Below, one piece after another: positions 26,658 to 34,424 of a stretch of 46,274 bases of DNA. The translations under genes were made by a program, and so were the position numbers. The notes under the pieces are model-generated. The model did not search any database, had not been told where the DNA came from, and saw only the letters and a program-made list of their open reading frames with translations. The stretch's first letter is position 1; every line of letters begins with the position of its first letter. The stretch covers positions 1 through 46,274 of the forward strand of contig JAUPKQ010000162.1 of assembly GCA_030837345.1 (NCBI GenBank). Reading direction: 5' to 3'. The stretch comes from Actinomycetota bacterium (GTDB lineage Bacteria > Actinomycetota > Actinomycetes > Actinomycetales > Kineosporiaceae).

Positions 26658-27416
26658 GTGGTTCCGGTGCTGACGGCCGCCCTGGGGCACGGCGTGGTCG
26701 CGGGTTTCACCGGCCGGGCCGGAGGCACGTCGGCCGGTGGGTACGCGGGTCTCGACCTCGGCCAGCACGTCGGCGACGATCCTCTCGCCGTCGCCGGGAA
26801 CCGGCGACGGGTCGCCGCGTGGGCCGGTGGGCCCGTCGTCTTCGCCCGGCAGGTCCACGGCACACGGTGCGCCGTGCTCCCGGGGGCCGGAGATCCCTCT
26901 CCCGACCCCTTCCTCGGAGATCTCGGTGAGGACGACGGCGGGTACGACGCCCTGGTGGTCACCGCGCCGGGACACCCGATCGGCGTCCTCGTCGCGGACT
27001 GCGTGCCCGTGCTGCTCGCCGACCCCGTCGCGGGTGTCGCCGCCGTCGCGCACGCCGGACGGCCGGGCCTGCTCGCCGGTGTCCTGGAGAGCGTCGTCCG
27101 GGCGATGACCGAGGCGGGGGCCCAGGCGGAGCGTGTCCGCGCCGTCCTCGGCCCCTCGGCCGGGCCCTGCTGCTACGAGGTCCCCTCCGCGATGCGGGAC
27201 GACGCCGCCGCACGGATACCCGCGACGTCCGCGAGCACCACGTGGGGCACGCCGTCCCTCGACCTGCGGGCCGGGTGCCGGCAGATCCTCCGGACGCTCG
27301 GGGTCGGCGACGTCACGTCCGTGGGCGGCTGCACCGTCGAGGACGACAGGTTCTACTCCTTCCGCAGATCCCCGGTAACCGGACGTTTCGCCGGGGTCGT
27401 CATGATGGTCGGGTGA
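26658..27416 (+). CDS. pgeF: PgeF/YfiH-family polyphenol oxidase (laccase domain protein)
   Basis: 252 residues, multi-copper-like single-domain family that hydrolyses misincorporated residues in UDP-MurNAc peptides and guards peptidoglycan fidelity. The metal/catalytic residues are His 67 (FARQVHGTR), Cys 115 (VADCVPVLL) and His 132 (AHAGRPGLL). The late family motif usually read as YSHRR is YSFRR here, with Phe for His. GTG 26658 lies 12 bp after ftsZ; the stop overlaps yggS. Its place after ftsZ is standard in actinobacteria. Confidence 0.88.
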   Translation: MVPVLTAALGHGVVAGFTGRAGGTSAGGYAGLDLGQHVGDDPLAVAGNRRRVAAWAGGPVVFARQVHGTRCAVLPGAGDPSPDPFLGDLGEDDGGYDALVVTAPGHPIGVLVADCVPVLLADPVAGVAAVAHAGRPGLLAGVLESVVRAMTEAGAQAERVRAVLGPSAGPCCYEVPSAMRDDAAARIPATSASTTWGTPSLDLRAGCRQILRTLGVGDVTSVGGCTVEDDRFYSFRRSPVTGRFAGVVMMVG

Positions 27417-28198
27417 GCACGATGCCGCCACTGTCCCGTCCCGAGAAGATCCGTCCCGGAGAGGTCCGTCCGGAGGAGGTCCGTCCGGAGGAGGCGGACC
27501 GGGACGACGCGCGCCTTCGTCAGCTCCGGGAGTCGCTGGCGTCGGTGCGGGAGCGCATCGGGCGCGGGTGCCACGCCGCCGGCCGGGATCCGGCGGAGGT
27601 GACCCTCGTCGTCGTCACCAAGACGTACCCCGCGTCCGACATCGCCCTCCTGGCGCGTCTCGGCGTCCGCGACGTCGGTGAGAACCGGGACGGCGAGGCG
27701 GCGCTCAAGTACGACGACTGCGCGGCCCTCGGCCTGCGGTGGCACTTCATCGGGCGTCTCCAGTCGAACAAGACCCGGGGTGTCGCCCGGTACGCCGACC
27801 TCGTGCACTCCGTCGACCGGCCCTCCGTCGTCACCGCCTTGGGCCGGGCGGCCGTGCGGGCGGGCCGCACGGTGGGGTGTCTGCTCCAGGTGAGCCTGGA
27901 CGGGGACCCCGCCCGCGGCGGCGTCCCCGTGCCCGGGATCGAGGCCCTCGCCGAGGCGGTCGCCCTCGAACCCGGGCTCGAAGTGCGCGGGCTGATGGCA
28001 GTGGCTCCGCTCGGCGTGGACGCCCGGGTAGCGTTCGCCGCGTTGCCGCGCCTGCGGGAGACGCTCCTTCCGGCGCATCCGGGGGCGCGGGCCATCTCCG
28101 CCGGAATGAGCGGAGATCTTGAGGCGGCACTCGCCTGCGGCGCGACACACCTGCGTGTCGGGACGGCGATACTGGGTGCCCGCCCACCCCTCAGGTAG
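27413..28198 (+). CDS. yggS: YggS/PLPBP family pyridoxal-phosphate-binding protein
   Basis: 261 residues, alanine-racemase-like barrel without racemase activity. The PLP lysine is Lys 70 in LVVVTKTYP. DVGENRDGEAALK, HFIGRLQSNK and SAGMSGDLEAAL are family motifs. It buffers PLP and affects amino-acid balance. The N terminus is extended by RPGEVRPEEVRPEEAD, a repeated acidic/basic run. GTG 27413 overlaps the pgeF stop. sepF follows after a 37-bp gap. Confidence 0.92.
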   Translation: MSTMPPLSRPEKIRPGEVRPEEVRPEEADRDDARLRQLRESLASVRERIGRGCHAAGRDPAEVTLVVVTKTYPASDIALLARLGVRDVGENRDGEAALKYDDCAALGLRWHFIGRLQSNKTRGVARYADLVHSVDRPSVVTALGRAAVRAGRTVGCLLQVSLDGDPARGGVPVPGIEALAEAVALEPGLEVRGLMAVAPLGVDARVAFAALPRLRETLLPAHPGARAISAGMSGDLEAALACGATHLRVGTAILGARPPLR

Positions 28199-28235
28199 CG
28201 TCCTTTGTCGGAAGAACCCGATGCGAGGAGTACTG

Positions 28236-28766
28236 ATGGGCGGCGCGCTGCGCAAGACCATGGTCTACCTCGGCCTGGCCGAGGAAGAGGAGCGCTATTA
28301 CGCCGATGACGGGGACGACGAGGACCTGATCGAGGACCCCGCCGACGACTACCGCGGTGAGAGGACCTCGGACCGCCACGTCGACCTTCGTGACGCCGAG
28401 GCGGAGTCCGAGCGGCGGGCGCAGGTGACGCCGATCACCCGGGGACACGTCGGACGCGTCCTGCCCGCGCCGATGCCGCAACCTGAGCTCCACAGGATCA
28501 CCACCATCCATCCCCGTACGTACAACGAGGCGAAGACCATCGGGGAGGCGTTCCGCGCGGGAACGCCGGTGATCATGAATCTCGGCGACATGGAGGACGC
28601 CGACGCCAAGCGGCTGGTGGACTTCGCCGCCGGACTGGTCTTCGGCCTGCACGGCGCCCTTGAGCGGGTGACGAGCAAGGTCTTCCTGCTGTCCCCGGCG
28701 AACGTCGAGGTGGCGGCGGCCGAGAAGGTCCGGGTGCCGGAGCGTACCTTCTTCAACCAGAGCTGA
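28236..28766 (+). CDS. sepF: cell division protein SepF
   Basis: 176 residues. The membrane-targeting amphipathic N terminus is MGGALRKTMVYLGLA; an acidic linker follows. The C-terminal SepF/DUF552 domain runs from about residue 85 to 170, with HPRTYNEAKTIGEAFRAG and VIMNLGDMEDADAKRLVDF. It tethers FtsZ to the membrane and aligns filaments; in actinobacteria lacking FtsA it does FtsA's work. ATG 28236 is used because GAGGAG lies 7 bases upstream; ATG 28221 overlaps that site. Confidence 0.95.
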   Translation: MGGALRKTMVYLGLAEEEERYYADDGDDEDLIEDPADDYRGERTSDRHVDLRDAEAESERRAQVTPITRGHVGRVLPAPMPQPELHRITTIHPRTYNEAKTIGEAFRAGTPVIMNLGDMEDADAKRLVDFAAGLVFGLHGALERVTSKVFLLSPANVEVAAAEKVRVPERTFFNQS

Positions 28767-28808
28767 GGGACCCGCACCTGTCGGCCGGGCCGGTCCGGCG
28801 GGGGCACG

Positions 28809-28831
28809 CCGTCGCCCGGTTCGGGCGACGG
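28809..28831. terminator. perfect 10-bp hairpin between sepF and yggT
   Basis: CCGTCGCCCG, loop GTT, CGGGCGACGG. It lies in the 136-bp gap after sepF and has no T-tract. It may attenuate or end the ftsZ-sepF transcript, leaving yggT-divIVA to separate promoters, or stabilise the 3' end after processing. Confidence 0.5.
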
Positions 28832-28902
28832 GAGCATTCGCCGGGGTCCCGTCGTTCTGACAGTGTCCCCGCCACCGTCCCAGCGATCGGATCGAGTCAC
28901 CA

Positions 28903-29181
28903 GTGATCGTTCTGTCCTTCCTCCGCCTCCTCGTCTTCCTCTTCTTCCTCATCCTGATCATCCGCATGATCTTCGACTGGGTGCAGGTTTTCGCTCGTGA
29001 CTGGCGTCCGCGCGGCATCGTCCTCATCGCGGCGGAGGCGGTCTACACGACGACGGATCCACCGCTGCGAGCTCTGCGTAAGGTCGTGCCCCCGCTGCGG
29101 ATCGGCGGCGTCGCGCTCGACCTCGCGTTCATGCTGCTGTTCCTCATTGTCGTGATCTTGATGAACGTGCTACCCCAGTGA
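28903..29181 (+). CDS. YggT-family membrane protein
   Basis: 92 residues. Two hydrophobic helices (about 4-22 and 73-90) flank a basic amphipathic middle holding DPPLRALRKVVPPLRIGG, the YggT signature. The family stands between sepF and divIVA in most actinobacteria and is linked to division or osmotic tolerance, with no defined activity. GTG 28903 is the only plausible start; a strong ribosome-binding site is not apparent (GGATCGAG upstream). Confidence 0.9.
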   Translation: MIVLSFLRLLVFLFFLILIIRMIFDWVQVFARDWRPRGIVLIAAEAVYTTTDPPLRALRKVVPPLRIGGVALDLAFMLLFLIVVILMNVLPQ

Positions 29182-29362
29182 CGTCCAGTAGGCTCGCTGA
29201 CCGCACGACAGGGTGCGCTACGATCCGTCGCGCGATCGTCACGTTCGGTCTTGGAGGGGGTCGCTAAGCTCTCGTTGCATCAGAAGGACTGGCATCCGAT
29301 ACGGTGACACGGCGAACGCGACGCCGATCCGCACCACCGAGTCTCTCCCGCGAGGTGACCCC

Positions 29363-30205
29363 ATGGCCCTAACGCCAGAGGACGTTGTCAACAAGCGCTT
29401 CCAAGCTACGAAGTTCCGTGAAGGCTACGACCAGGACGAGGTCGACGACTTCCTCGACGAGGTGGTCAACGAACTGCGCCGTCTGACGGACGAGAACGAC
29501 GAGATGCGGCAGAAGCTCTCCGCCTGCGAGCGGCGGGTCGGTGAGCTCTCACGGGCCAGCGTCGCCCGCGAGAGCGCGCCGGAGCCACAGCAGCCGGCAC
29601 CGCCGATGCCGATGCAGATGGCGCCGCCCGCGACCGTCGCCCAGCCGGTCGTCGCCCAGGCCCCCGAGCCGCCGCCGATGCCGATGCCGATGCCTCCTCC
29701 GATGGGTATGTCACCGGCGCAGCAGCTGCAGTCCGTCGGGCAGGGCCCAGAGGCCGCGGCGGGCATGCTCGCCCTGGCCCAGAAGCTCCACGACGAGTAC
29801 GTCCGCAACGGTGAGCAGCAGCGTGACCGGATCGTCGGTGACGCCCGCGAGCATGCGGCCCGGCTCGTCCGCGAGGCGGAGGAGAAGCAGCGCCAGACGC
29901 TCGGGACGCTGGAACAGGAACGCTCCCTGCTCGAACGCAAGATCGACGAGCTCCGGGCGTTCGAGCGCGAGTACCGCAGCCGCCTGAAGTCCTACCTGGA
30001 GGGCCAGCTGCGAGACCTTGAGGCCAAGGCCGCCGTCGTCCCCAACCGGGCCGTCGGTGCCCAGCAGGCCCCCGCGGCCGTCACGGCGGGCGGACCCCCT
30101 TCGTACAACAGCGGCGGCGGGCTGCCGTCACGGGGGGCCTACGCGACGGAGCAGGGCGGTAACGACGCCTCCGGGCCGTCGTATCCCTTCGGCGAGCGCA
30201 ACTGA
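29363..30205 (+). CDS. divIVA: polar growth/division protein DivIVA (Wag31)
   Basis: 280 residues. The N-terminal lipid-binding domain reads MALTPEDVVNKRFQATKF, with the following coiled coil DQDEVDDFLDEVVNELRR. A Pro/Met/Gln-rich linker (about 75-150) is followed by a second coiled coil (about 160-240) and a Gly/Ser/Ala-rich tail. It marks curved membrane at poles and septa and organises apical growth. ATG 29363 is preceded by GAGGTGA; the frame is open 50 codons further upstream but lacks DivIVA character. A candidate promoter element TTGCAT-17-GATACG lies in the 180-bp gap before it. Confidence 0.96.
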   Translation: MALTPEDVVNKRFQATKFREGYDQDEVDDFLDEVVNELRRLTDENDEMRQKLSACERRVGELSRASVARESAPEPQQPAPPMPMQMAPPATVAQPVVAQAPEPPPMPMPMPPPMGMSPAQQLQSVGQGPEAAAGMLALAQKLHDEYVRNGEQQRDRIVGDAREHAARLVREAEEKQRQTLGTLEQERSLLERKIDELRAFEREYRSRLKSYLEGQLRDLEAKAAVVPNRAVGAQQAPAAVTAGGPPSYNSGGGLPSRGAYATEQGGNDASGPSYPFGERN

Positions 30206-30218
30206 CGGGTGACCGGTC

Positions 30219-30239
30219 GAGCCGGCACGACGCCGGCTC
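30219..30239 (+). terminator. hairpin terminator after divIVA
   Basis: GAGCCGGC-ACGAC-GCCGGCTC is a perfect 8-bp stem with a 5-base loop, 14 bp after the divIVA stop. There is no T-run, as is common in these genomes. It probably marks the end of the dcw transcript. Confidence 0.6.
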
Positions 30240-30374
30240 AAGGCTTCGGCACCACGAGACGACGACAGGTCGTGCCCGTGACGCGGGGCGGCCGGTGGTG
30301 AGACGGTCCGGGCAGACCCGTGCGGGAGCGGGCGTGCCCGGGCCGTCTTGCCGTGCGCGAGGAGGTTTTTTTCG

Positions 30375-30653
30375 ATGCGGGTGACCATCAGGGTGAAGCC
30401 GGGGTCCGGCCGGACCCGTGTCGGCGGCAGTCATGACGGTGCCCTGGTCGTCGCCGTGGGCGCCAGAGCCGTCGACGGCCTGGCGACGGACGCCGCCCTC
30501 GCGGCGGTGGCGGACGCGGTGGGGGTCCGCCGTCGCGACGTGACTCTGGTCACCGGCGCGACGAGTCGGACGAAGGTCGTGGACATCGCCCCACGGGGGG
30601 ATGACGGGACGGAGCTCGCTCAGCGTGTGGCGCGGTTGCTCACCGGGGAGTGA
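30375..30653 (+). CDS. DUF167 (YggU) family protein
   Basis: 92 residues with the full DUF167 pattern: VTIRVKPGSGRTRVGG at the start and DVTLVTGATSRTKVVDI near the C terminus. The function of the family is unknown; E. coli YggU belongs to it. ATG 30375 has GGAGG (30361-30365) at 9-base spacing, across an unusual run of eight T residues. It stands behind the divIVA terminator, so a separate promoter is likely. Confidence 0.9.
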   Translation: MRVTIRVKPGSGRTRVGGSHDGALVVAVGARAVDGLATDAALAAVADAVGVRRRDVTLVTGATSRTKVVDIAPRGDDGTELAQRVARLLTGE

Positions 30654-30717
30654 CGTCTGGGGACGATGTCCCGCGAGGATGGAGGAGTGTCTCCGATCTG
30701 TCACAGGGCGTACCGGG

Positions 30718-30747
30718 TTGAATACCGGGTGGATTCACGCCTATCCT
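30718..30747 (+). promoter_or_regulatory. candidate promoter for traR/dksA-lspA-rluD
   Basis: TTGAAT (30718-30723), 18 bp, TATCCT (30742-30747), inside the 273-bp gap between the DUF167 gene and the TraR/DksA gene. The start codon is about 180 bp downstream, so the leader would be long. Confidence 0.4.
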
Positions 30748-30926
30748 TCGCGGGTGACGTCGTGCCCTCGTGGGGGCGTGAGGGCCCGGTCATGGTGATC
30801 ATCGTTCTTTCGTGAACGGCCCTCGGCCCGGCCGCGGGGAGGCGGGGCGGACGACGAGCACCTCGACGTGCGGAACCCGTGCGCGGGGTGCGATCTCGAT
30901 CCGATGGCGGACGGGGGAGGCCCGAG

Positions 30927-31358
30927 ATGGTGACCAAGGTTGTGCCGACCGGTGAGGTCGATGTGTCAGGGCTGCCGGTCCGTCCCGGGGAATCGCCGTG
31001 GACGCTCGCGGAGGTCGACGCGATCCGTGAGGAACTCGTCGAGGAACTCCGGCGCATCGAGCAGGAGGTGGCGACCCTCCGGACCGCCATCGACCAGGTG
31101 ATGCGTGACAGCGGCGACGGCGCGGGCGACGACACCGCCGACACGGGCTCGAAGGCGTTCGAGCGGGAGCAGAGCATGACCTTGTTGGCGAACACCCGCG
31201 AGACGCTCTTCCAGACACGCGCCGCGCTGACGAGGATCGGCTCGGGGACGTTCGGGGTGTGCGAGTCGTGCGGTGAGGCGATCGGCAAGGCCCGGTTGCA
31301 GGCCTTCCCCCGCGCCGCCTTGTGCGTCTCGTGCAAGCAGCGCCAGGAACGGCGCTGA
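30927..31358 (+). CDS. TraR/DksA-type zinc-finger protein
   Basis: 143 residues. A helical coiled-coil half (TLAEVDAIREELVEELRRIE, about 26-100) is followed by a zinc finger with Cys 112, Cys 115, Cys 133 and Cys 136 (VCESCGEAI and LCVSCKQRQ). Such proteins bind the RNA polymerase secondary channel or a ribosomal target; which applies here cannot be read from sequence. The coiled-coil tip lacks a clear DxxDxA motif, so DksA-like catalysis of stringent effects is uncertain. ATG 30927 has GGGGGAGG just upstream. In related actinomycetes ileS often lies just before this gene; it is not here. Confidence 0.88.
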   Translation: MVTKVVPTGEVDVSGLPVRPGESPWTLAEVDAIREELVEELRRIEQEVATLRTAIDQVMRDSGDGAGDDTADTGSKAFEREQSMTLLANTRETLFQTRAALTRIGSGTFGVCESCGEAIGKARLQAFPRAALCVSCKQRQERR

Positions 31359-31474
31359 TCTCTTCTCGTCGAGGCCGTCGCGGTGGCCCCCGCCGGGGTT
31401 CCGCGCGGTGAACGGCCGCCGGCGGGCGTCGGGTGTCAGCGATCGGCTCCGTCCGTGGCAGGCTTTGACTCATC

Positions 31475-32020
31475 ATGAATGACTCTCCTGCCGTCACGGA
31501 CGGTGCCGCTCCCGTCCGGCGTCCGCGTCTGACCCTCGCCCTCGGCGTCACCGCCGCGCTGGTGCTCCTCGCCGACCAGGCGTCAAAGATCTTCGCTGTG
31601 CGTCAACTCACGGGGAACGTGCCGGTGCCCGTGATCGACGGCTGGCTCCAGTTCCGCCTGGTCCGCAACCCCGGTGCCGCCTTCTCCATGGCGACGGGCA
31701 TGACCTGGGTGCTGACGATCATCGCGGTGGTGGTGAGCGTCGTCGTCGTCCGCATCTCCCGGAACCTCGGCAGCCGCTGGTGGGCCCTCGCCTTGGGATT
31801 CCTGCTCGGAGGCGCGCTGGGGAACCTCCTCGACCGGCTGTTCCGGGCTCCCGGCTTCGCCCGGGGGCACGTCGTCGACTTCATCGAGTACCTGAGGTTC
31901 CCGGTGATCGACTTCCCGGTGTTCAACATCGCGGACTCGTCCATCGTCGTCGCCGCCGTCCTGATCGCGCTCCTCGGTATCCGGGGCATCGGGATCGACG
32001 GCACGAGGATGGTTGGCTGA
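31475..32020 (+). CDS. lspA: lipoprotein signal peptidase II
   Basis: 181 residues, four membrane helices. The aspartyl protease pair is Asp 135 ([10 protein letters not shown]) and Asp 154 (FNIADSSI), with RNPGAAFS and [13 protein letters not shown] as further signatures. It cleaves the signal peptide of prolipoproteins, such as the lipoprotein encoded at 44 kb. The stop is one base before the next ATG, so it is coupled to the pseudouridine synthase. Confidence 0.96.
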   Translation: MNDSPAVTDGAAPVRRPRLTLALGVTAALVLLADQASKIFAVRQLTGNVPVPVIDGWLQFRLVRNPGAAFSMATGMTWVLTIIAVVVSVVVVRISRNLGSRWWALALGFLLGGALGNLLDRLFRAPGFARGHVVDFIEYLRFPVIDFPVFNIADSSIVVAAVLIALLGIRGIGIDGTRMVG

Positions 32021-32021
32021 C

Positions 32022-32948
32022 ATGGCGCAGACGAGGAACCTCCCCGTGCCGGACGGACTCGCGGGGGAGCGCGTCGACGCGGCGCTGGCCCGCCTGCTCG
32101 GGTTGTCGAGGACGGCGGTGGCGGATCTGGCGGCCGGCGGCGGTGTCCGCGTCGACGGGCGCGAGGTCGCCAAGAGTGAGAGGCTCCGCGCCGGCGCCTG
32201 GCTGGAGATCGACCTTCCCGACCCGCCGGTCCCCGTCACGGTGGTGGCCGATCCCGTCGACGGGCTGACCGTCGTGCACGACGACGACGACCTCGTCGTC
32301 GTCGACAAGCCGGTGGGCGTCGCGGCCCACCCCAGCCCCGGGTGGACCGGGCCGACCGTCGTCGGCGGGCTCGCCGCCGCCGGGTTCCGGATCGCGACGT
32401 CGGGGGCGGCCGAACGCCAGGGGGTCGTCCACCGTCTGGACGTCGGCACGAGCGGGCTGATGGTCGTGGCCAAGAGCGAGTACGCGTACAGCCGGTTGAA
32501 GCAGGCGTTCCGCGACCGGACGGTCGAGAAGACGTACCACGCCGTCGTCCAGGGGCATCCCGACCCGTTGACGGGGACGATCGACGCCCCGATCGGCCGC
32601 CATCCGACCGCCGACTACAAGTGGGCGGTCGTCGCGGGTGGCAAGAACAGCATCACGCACTACGAGGTGATCGAGGCTTTCCGGTCAGCCTCGCTGTGCG
32701 AGATCCACCTGGAGACGGGACGGACCCACCAGATCCGCGTGCACTTCTCGGCCCTGCGGCATCCGTGCGTCGGTGACCTGACGTACGGTGCCGACCCCAC
32801 GCTCGCCGCCCGGCTCGGCCTGACCCGCCAGTGGCTGCACGCCGTCCGGCTCGGGTTCACCCACCCCGGCACCGACGAGTGGGTCGAGTTCGAGAGCCCG
32901 TACCCGGCCGACCTCGCGGCGGCCCTGGAGACGGTCAGCGGCCCCTGA
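32022..32948 (+). CDS. RluD-family pseudouridine synthase
   Basis: 308 residues. An N-terminal S4 RNA-binding domain ([17 protein letters not shown], about 17-65) precedes the RluA/RluD catalytic domain with [17 protein letters not shown] (Asp 140 catalytic) and [15 protein letters not shown]. It isomerises uridine in large-subunit rRNA; the exact site is assumed to resemble RluD. ATG 32022 follows the lspA stop by one base. Its stop directly abuts the stop of the convergent phosphofructokinase gene, together forming TGATCA. Confidence 0.9.
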   Translation: MAQTRNLPVPDGLAGERVDAALARLLGLSRTAVADLAAGGGVRVDGREVAKSERLRAGAWLEIDLPDPPVPVTVVADPVDGLTVVHDDDDLVVVDKPVGVAAHPSPGWTGPTVVGGLAAAGFRIATSGAAERQGVVHRLDVGTSGLMVVAKSEYAYSRLKQAFRDRTVEKTYHAVVQGHPDPLTGTIDAPIGRHPTADYKWAVVAGGKNSITHYEVIEAFRSASLCEIHLETGRTHQIRVHFSALRHPCVGDLTYGADPTLAARLGLTRQWLHAVRLGFTHPGTDEWVEFESPYPADLAAALETVSGP

Positions 32949-34301
32949 TCAGGCGAGGGCGGCCTCCGGCAGGCAGCGGCCGATCCGGGAGGGCTGGTCG
33001 GTCACCTCAAGGACGGACTGCCAGAGGTCGCTGCCCTGGTCGACCTTCTTGCGGTCGCTGACGATCAGGCTCATCGGCACGTTGACGAGACGGCCGTGGT
33101 AGCGGCCGACGACGGTCGCGGTCCGGCCGGACATGCCCGCGTGCACGGCGCCGTGGGCGAGGCGGAGGCAGTGGACGCTGTCGAAGGAGTTCGCCGGGAC
33201 GCTGCGGATCGCGTAGCTCGGGTCGAAGTAGCGGATGTTGAGCGGCACGCCGGCGGCGGCGAAGTCGGCGATCAGCCGTTCCTTGATGAAGGTGCCGATG
33301 TCGTGGAACTTGAGGTTGCCGGAGGCGTCCAGCCCCCGGGACGGCTCCGGGACGTGTTCCTGTCCCGCGCCCTCGGCGAGGACGATGACGACGCGCCCGC
33401 GCTCGGCGATCCGCCGTCGCACGTGGGCGAGGAACCCGTCGTCGCCGTCGAGCTGGAACGGCACCTCGGGGATGAGCACGTAGTCGGCGTCACCGCTGGC
33501 GAGTGCCGCGTAGCAGGCGATGAACCCGGCCTCGCGGCCCATCAGCTTGACGAGCCCGACCCCGTTGGGCGCCGAGAGCGCCTCGGTGTGCGCGGCCTGG
33601 AGGAACCTGGCGGCCTCGTCGATGGCGGTCTGGAACCCGAAACTGTGATCGATCAGGGGGATGTCGTTGTCGATCGTCTTCGGGACGCCGATCACCGCGA
33701 TCTTCAGGCCGCGCTCCCGGGCGGCCTGAGCGATCTTGATCGCGCCGCGCATCGATCCGTCACCGCCGATGACGAAGAGGATGTTGACGTTCATCCGTTC
33801 GAGGCAGTCGACGACCTCCTCCGGGTCCTGCTGCCCGCGGGAGGTCCCGAGAATTGTCCCGCCCCGGTCCTCGATTCCCTGGACCAGCTCAGGGGTCAAT
33901 TCGACGACGGAATGCCCGTAGGATGCGATGAATCCCTGGTAGCCATTACGGAATCCGATGACGCTGTGGACGCCGTACTGGTTGGTCAATTGCTGGACCA
34001 GGCCGCGGATCACATTGTTGAGCCCCGGGCAGAGGCCCCCGCAGGTCACTATTCCCGCCCTGGTCTTCGCCGGATCGAAATAGATCTTCCGGCGGGCGAC
34101 GCTCGGCTCGAATCCCGGCAGCTCGGCGGCGGGAAGACCCCGTGCGGCGGCATGGCTCAAAGCGAGGTCGTAGAGGACTCGATCGTCCTCGCTGACGGCG
34201 TGGGGAGAAGCGCTCCGGGCGGCAATGCGTGCGGACAGCGGAGAATCGACCCGACAGGGGCCGAGGGTGTCCACCACGAGCTCATGAGCAGAACTGATCA
34301 C
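32949..34301 (-). CDS. phosphofructokinase, long bacterial/plant-like ATP type
   Basis: 450 residues, longer than the ~340-residue E. coli PfkA. The N-terminal 80 residues precede GIVTCGGLCPGLNNVIRG. Substrate motifs are IGGDGSMRGA (residues 178-187) and GVPKTIDNDIPLIDHSFG (207-213 for PKTIDND). Gly after Asp in GGDG points to ATP, while Lys in PKTIDND is the residue typical of plant-like or PPi-family enzymes. This Gly/Lys combination is known for ATP-dependent group II enzymes. MGREAGFIA and the C-terminal sugar-phosphate site follow. GTG 34301 is used; no strong ribosome-binding site is visible, so a near-leaderless message is possible. Confidence 0.9.
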   Translation of the reverse strand: MISSAHELVVDTLGPCRVDSPLSARIAARSASPHAVSEDDRVLYDLALSHAAARGLPAAELPGFEPSVARRKIYFDPAKTRAGIVTCGGLCPGLNNVIRGLVQQLTNQYGVHSVIGFRNGYQGFIASYGHSVVELTPELVQGIEDRGGTILGTSRGQQDPEEVVDCLERMNVNILFVIGGDGSMRGAIKIAQAARERGLKIAVIGVPKTIDNDIPLIDHSFGFQTAIDEAARFLQAAHTEALSAPNGVGLVKLMGREAGFIACYAALASGDADYVLIPEVPFQLDGDDGFLAHVRRRIAERGRVVIVLAEGAGQEHVPEPSRGLDASGNLKFHDIGTFIKERLIADFAAAGVPLNIRYFDPSYAIRSVPANSFDSVHCLRLAHGAVHAGMSGRTATVVGRYHGRLVNVPMSLIVSDRKKVDQGSDLWQSVLEVTDQPSRIGRCLPEAALA

Positions 34302-34334
34302 GGATGTACCCTACCATGTCCCGATTATCCACCC

Positions 34335-34363
34335 ATCGCCCCCCTAAGAATGCCGGGGGCGAT
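34335..34363 (-). terminator. hairpin between GGDEF gene and phosphofructokinase gene
   Basis: ATCGCCCCC (34335-34343) pairs perfectly with GGGGGCGAT (34355-34363) across an 11-base loop. It lies after the stop of the upstream diguanylate cyclase and before the phosphofructokinase start, which suggests that the two are separate transcripts. Confidence 0.45.
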
Positions 34364-34424
34364 CGCTGATGACTCTTTTCTTGAATTGTTGCCGGTTGTT
34401 CGGGGTGGTGGTGACGTCCCGCCG

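Noticed and set aside
25137-27431. A 764-codon minus-strand open frame opposite ftsZ and pgeF
   Set aside because: It overlaps ftsZ and pgeF completely and shows no domain.
34290-34345. GGATAAT or TAGGGT as a phosphofructokinase promoter
   Set aside because: Two candidate -10 boxes overlap and neither has a proper -35, so no single promoter can be supported.
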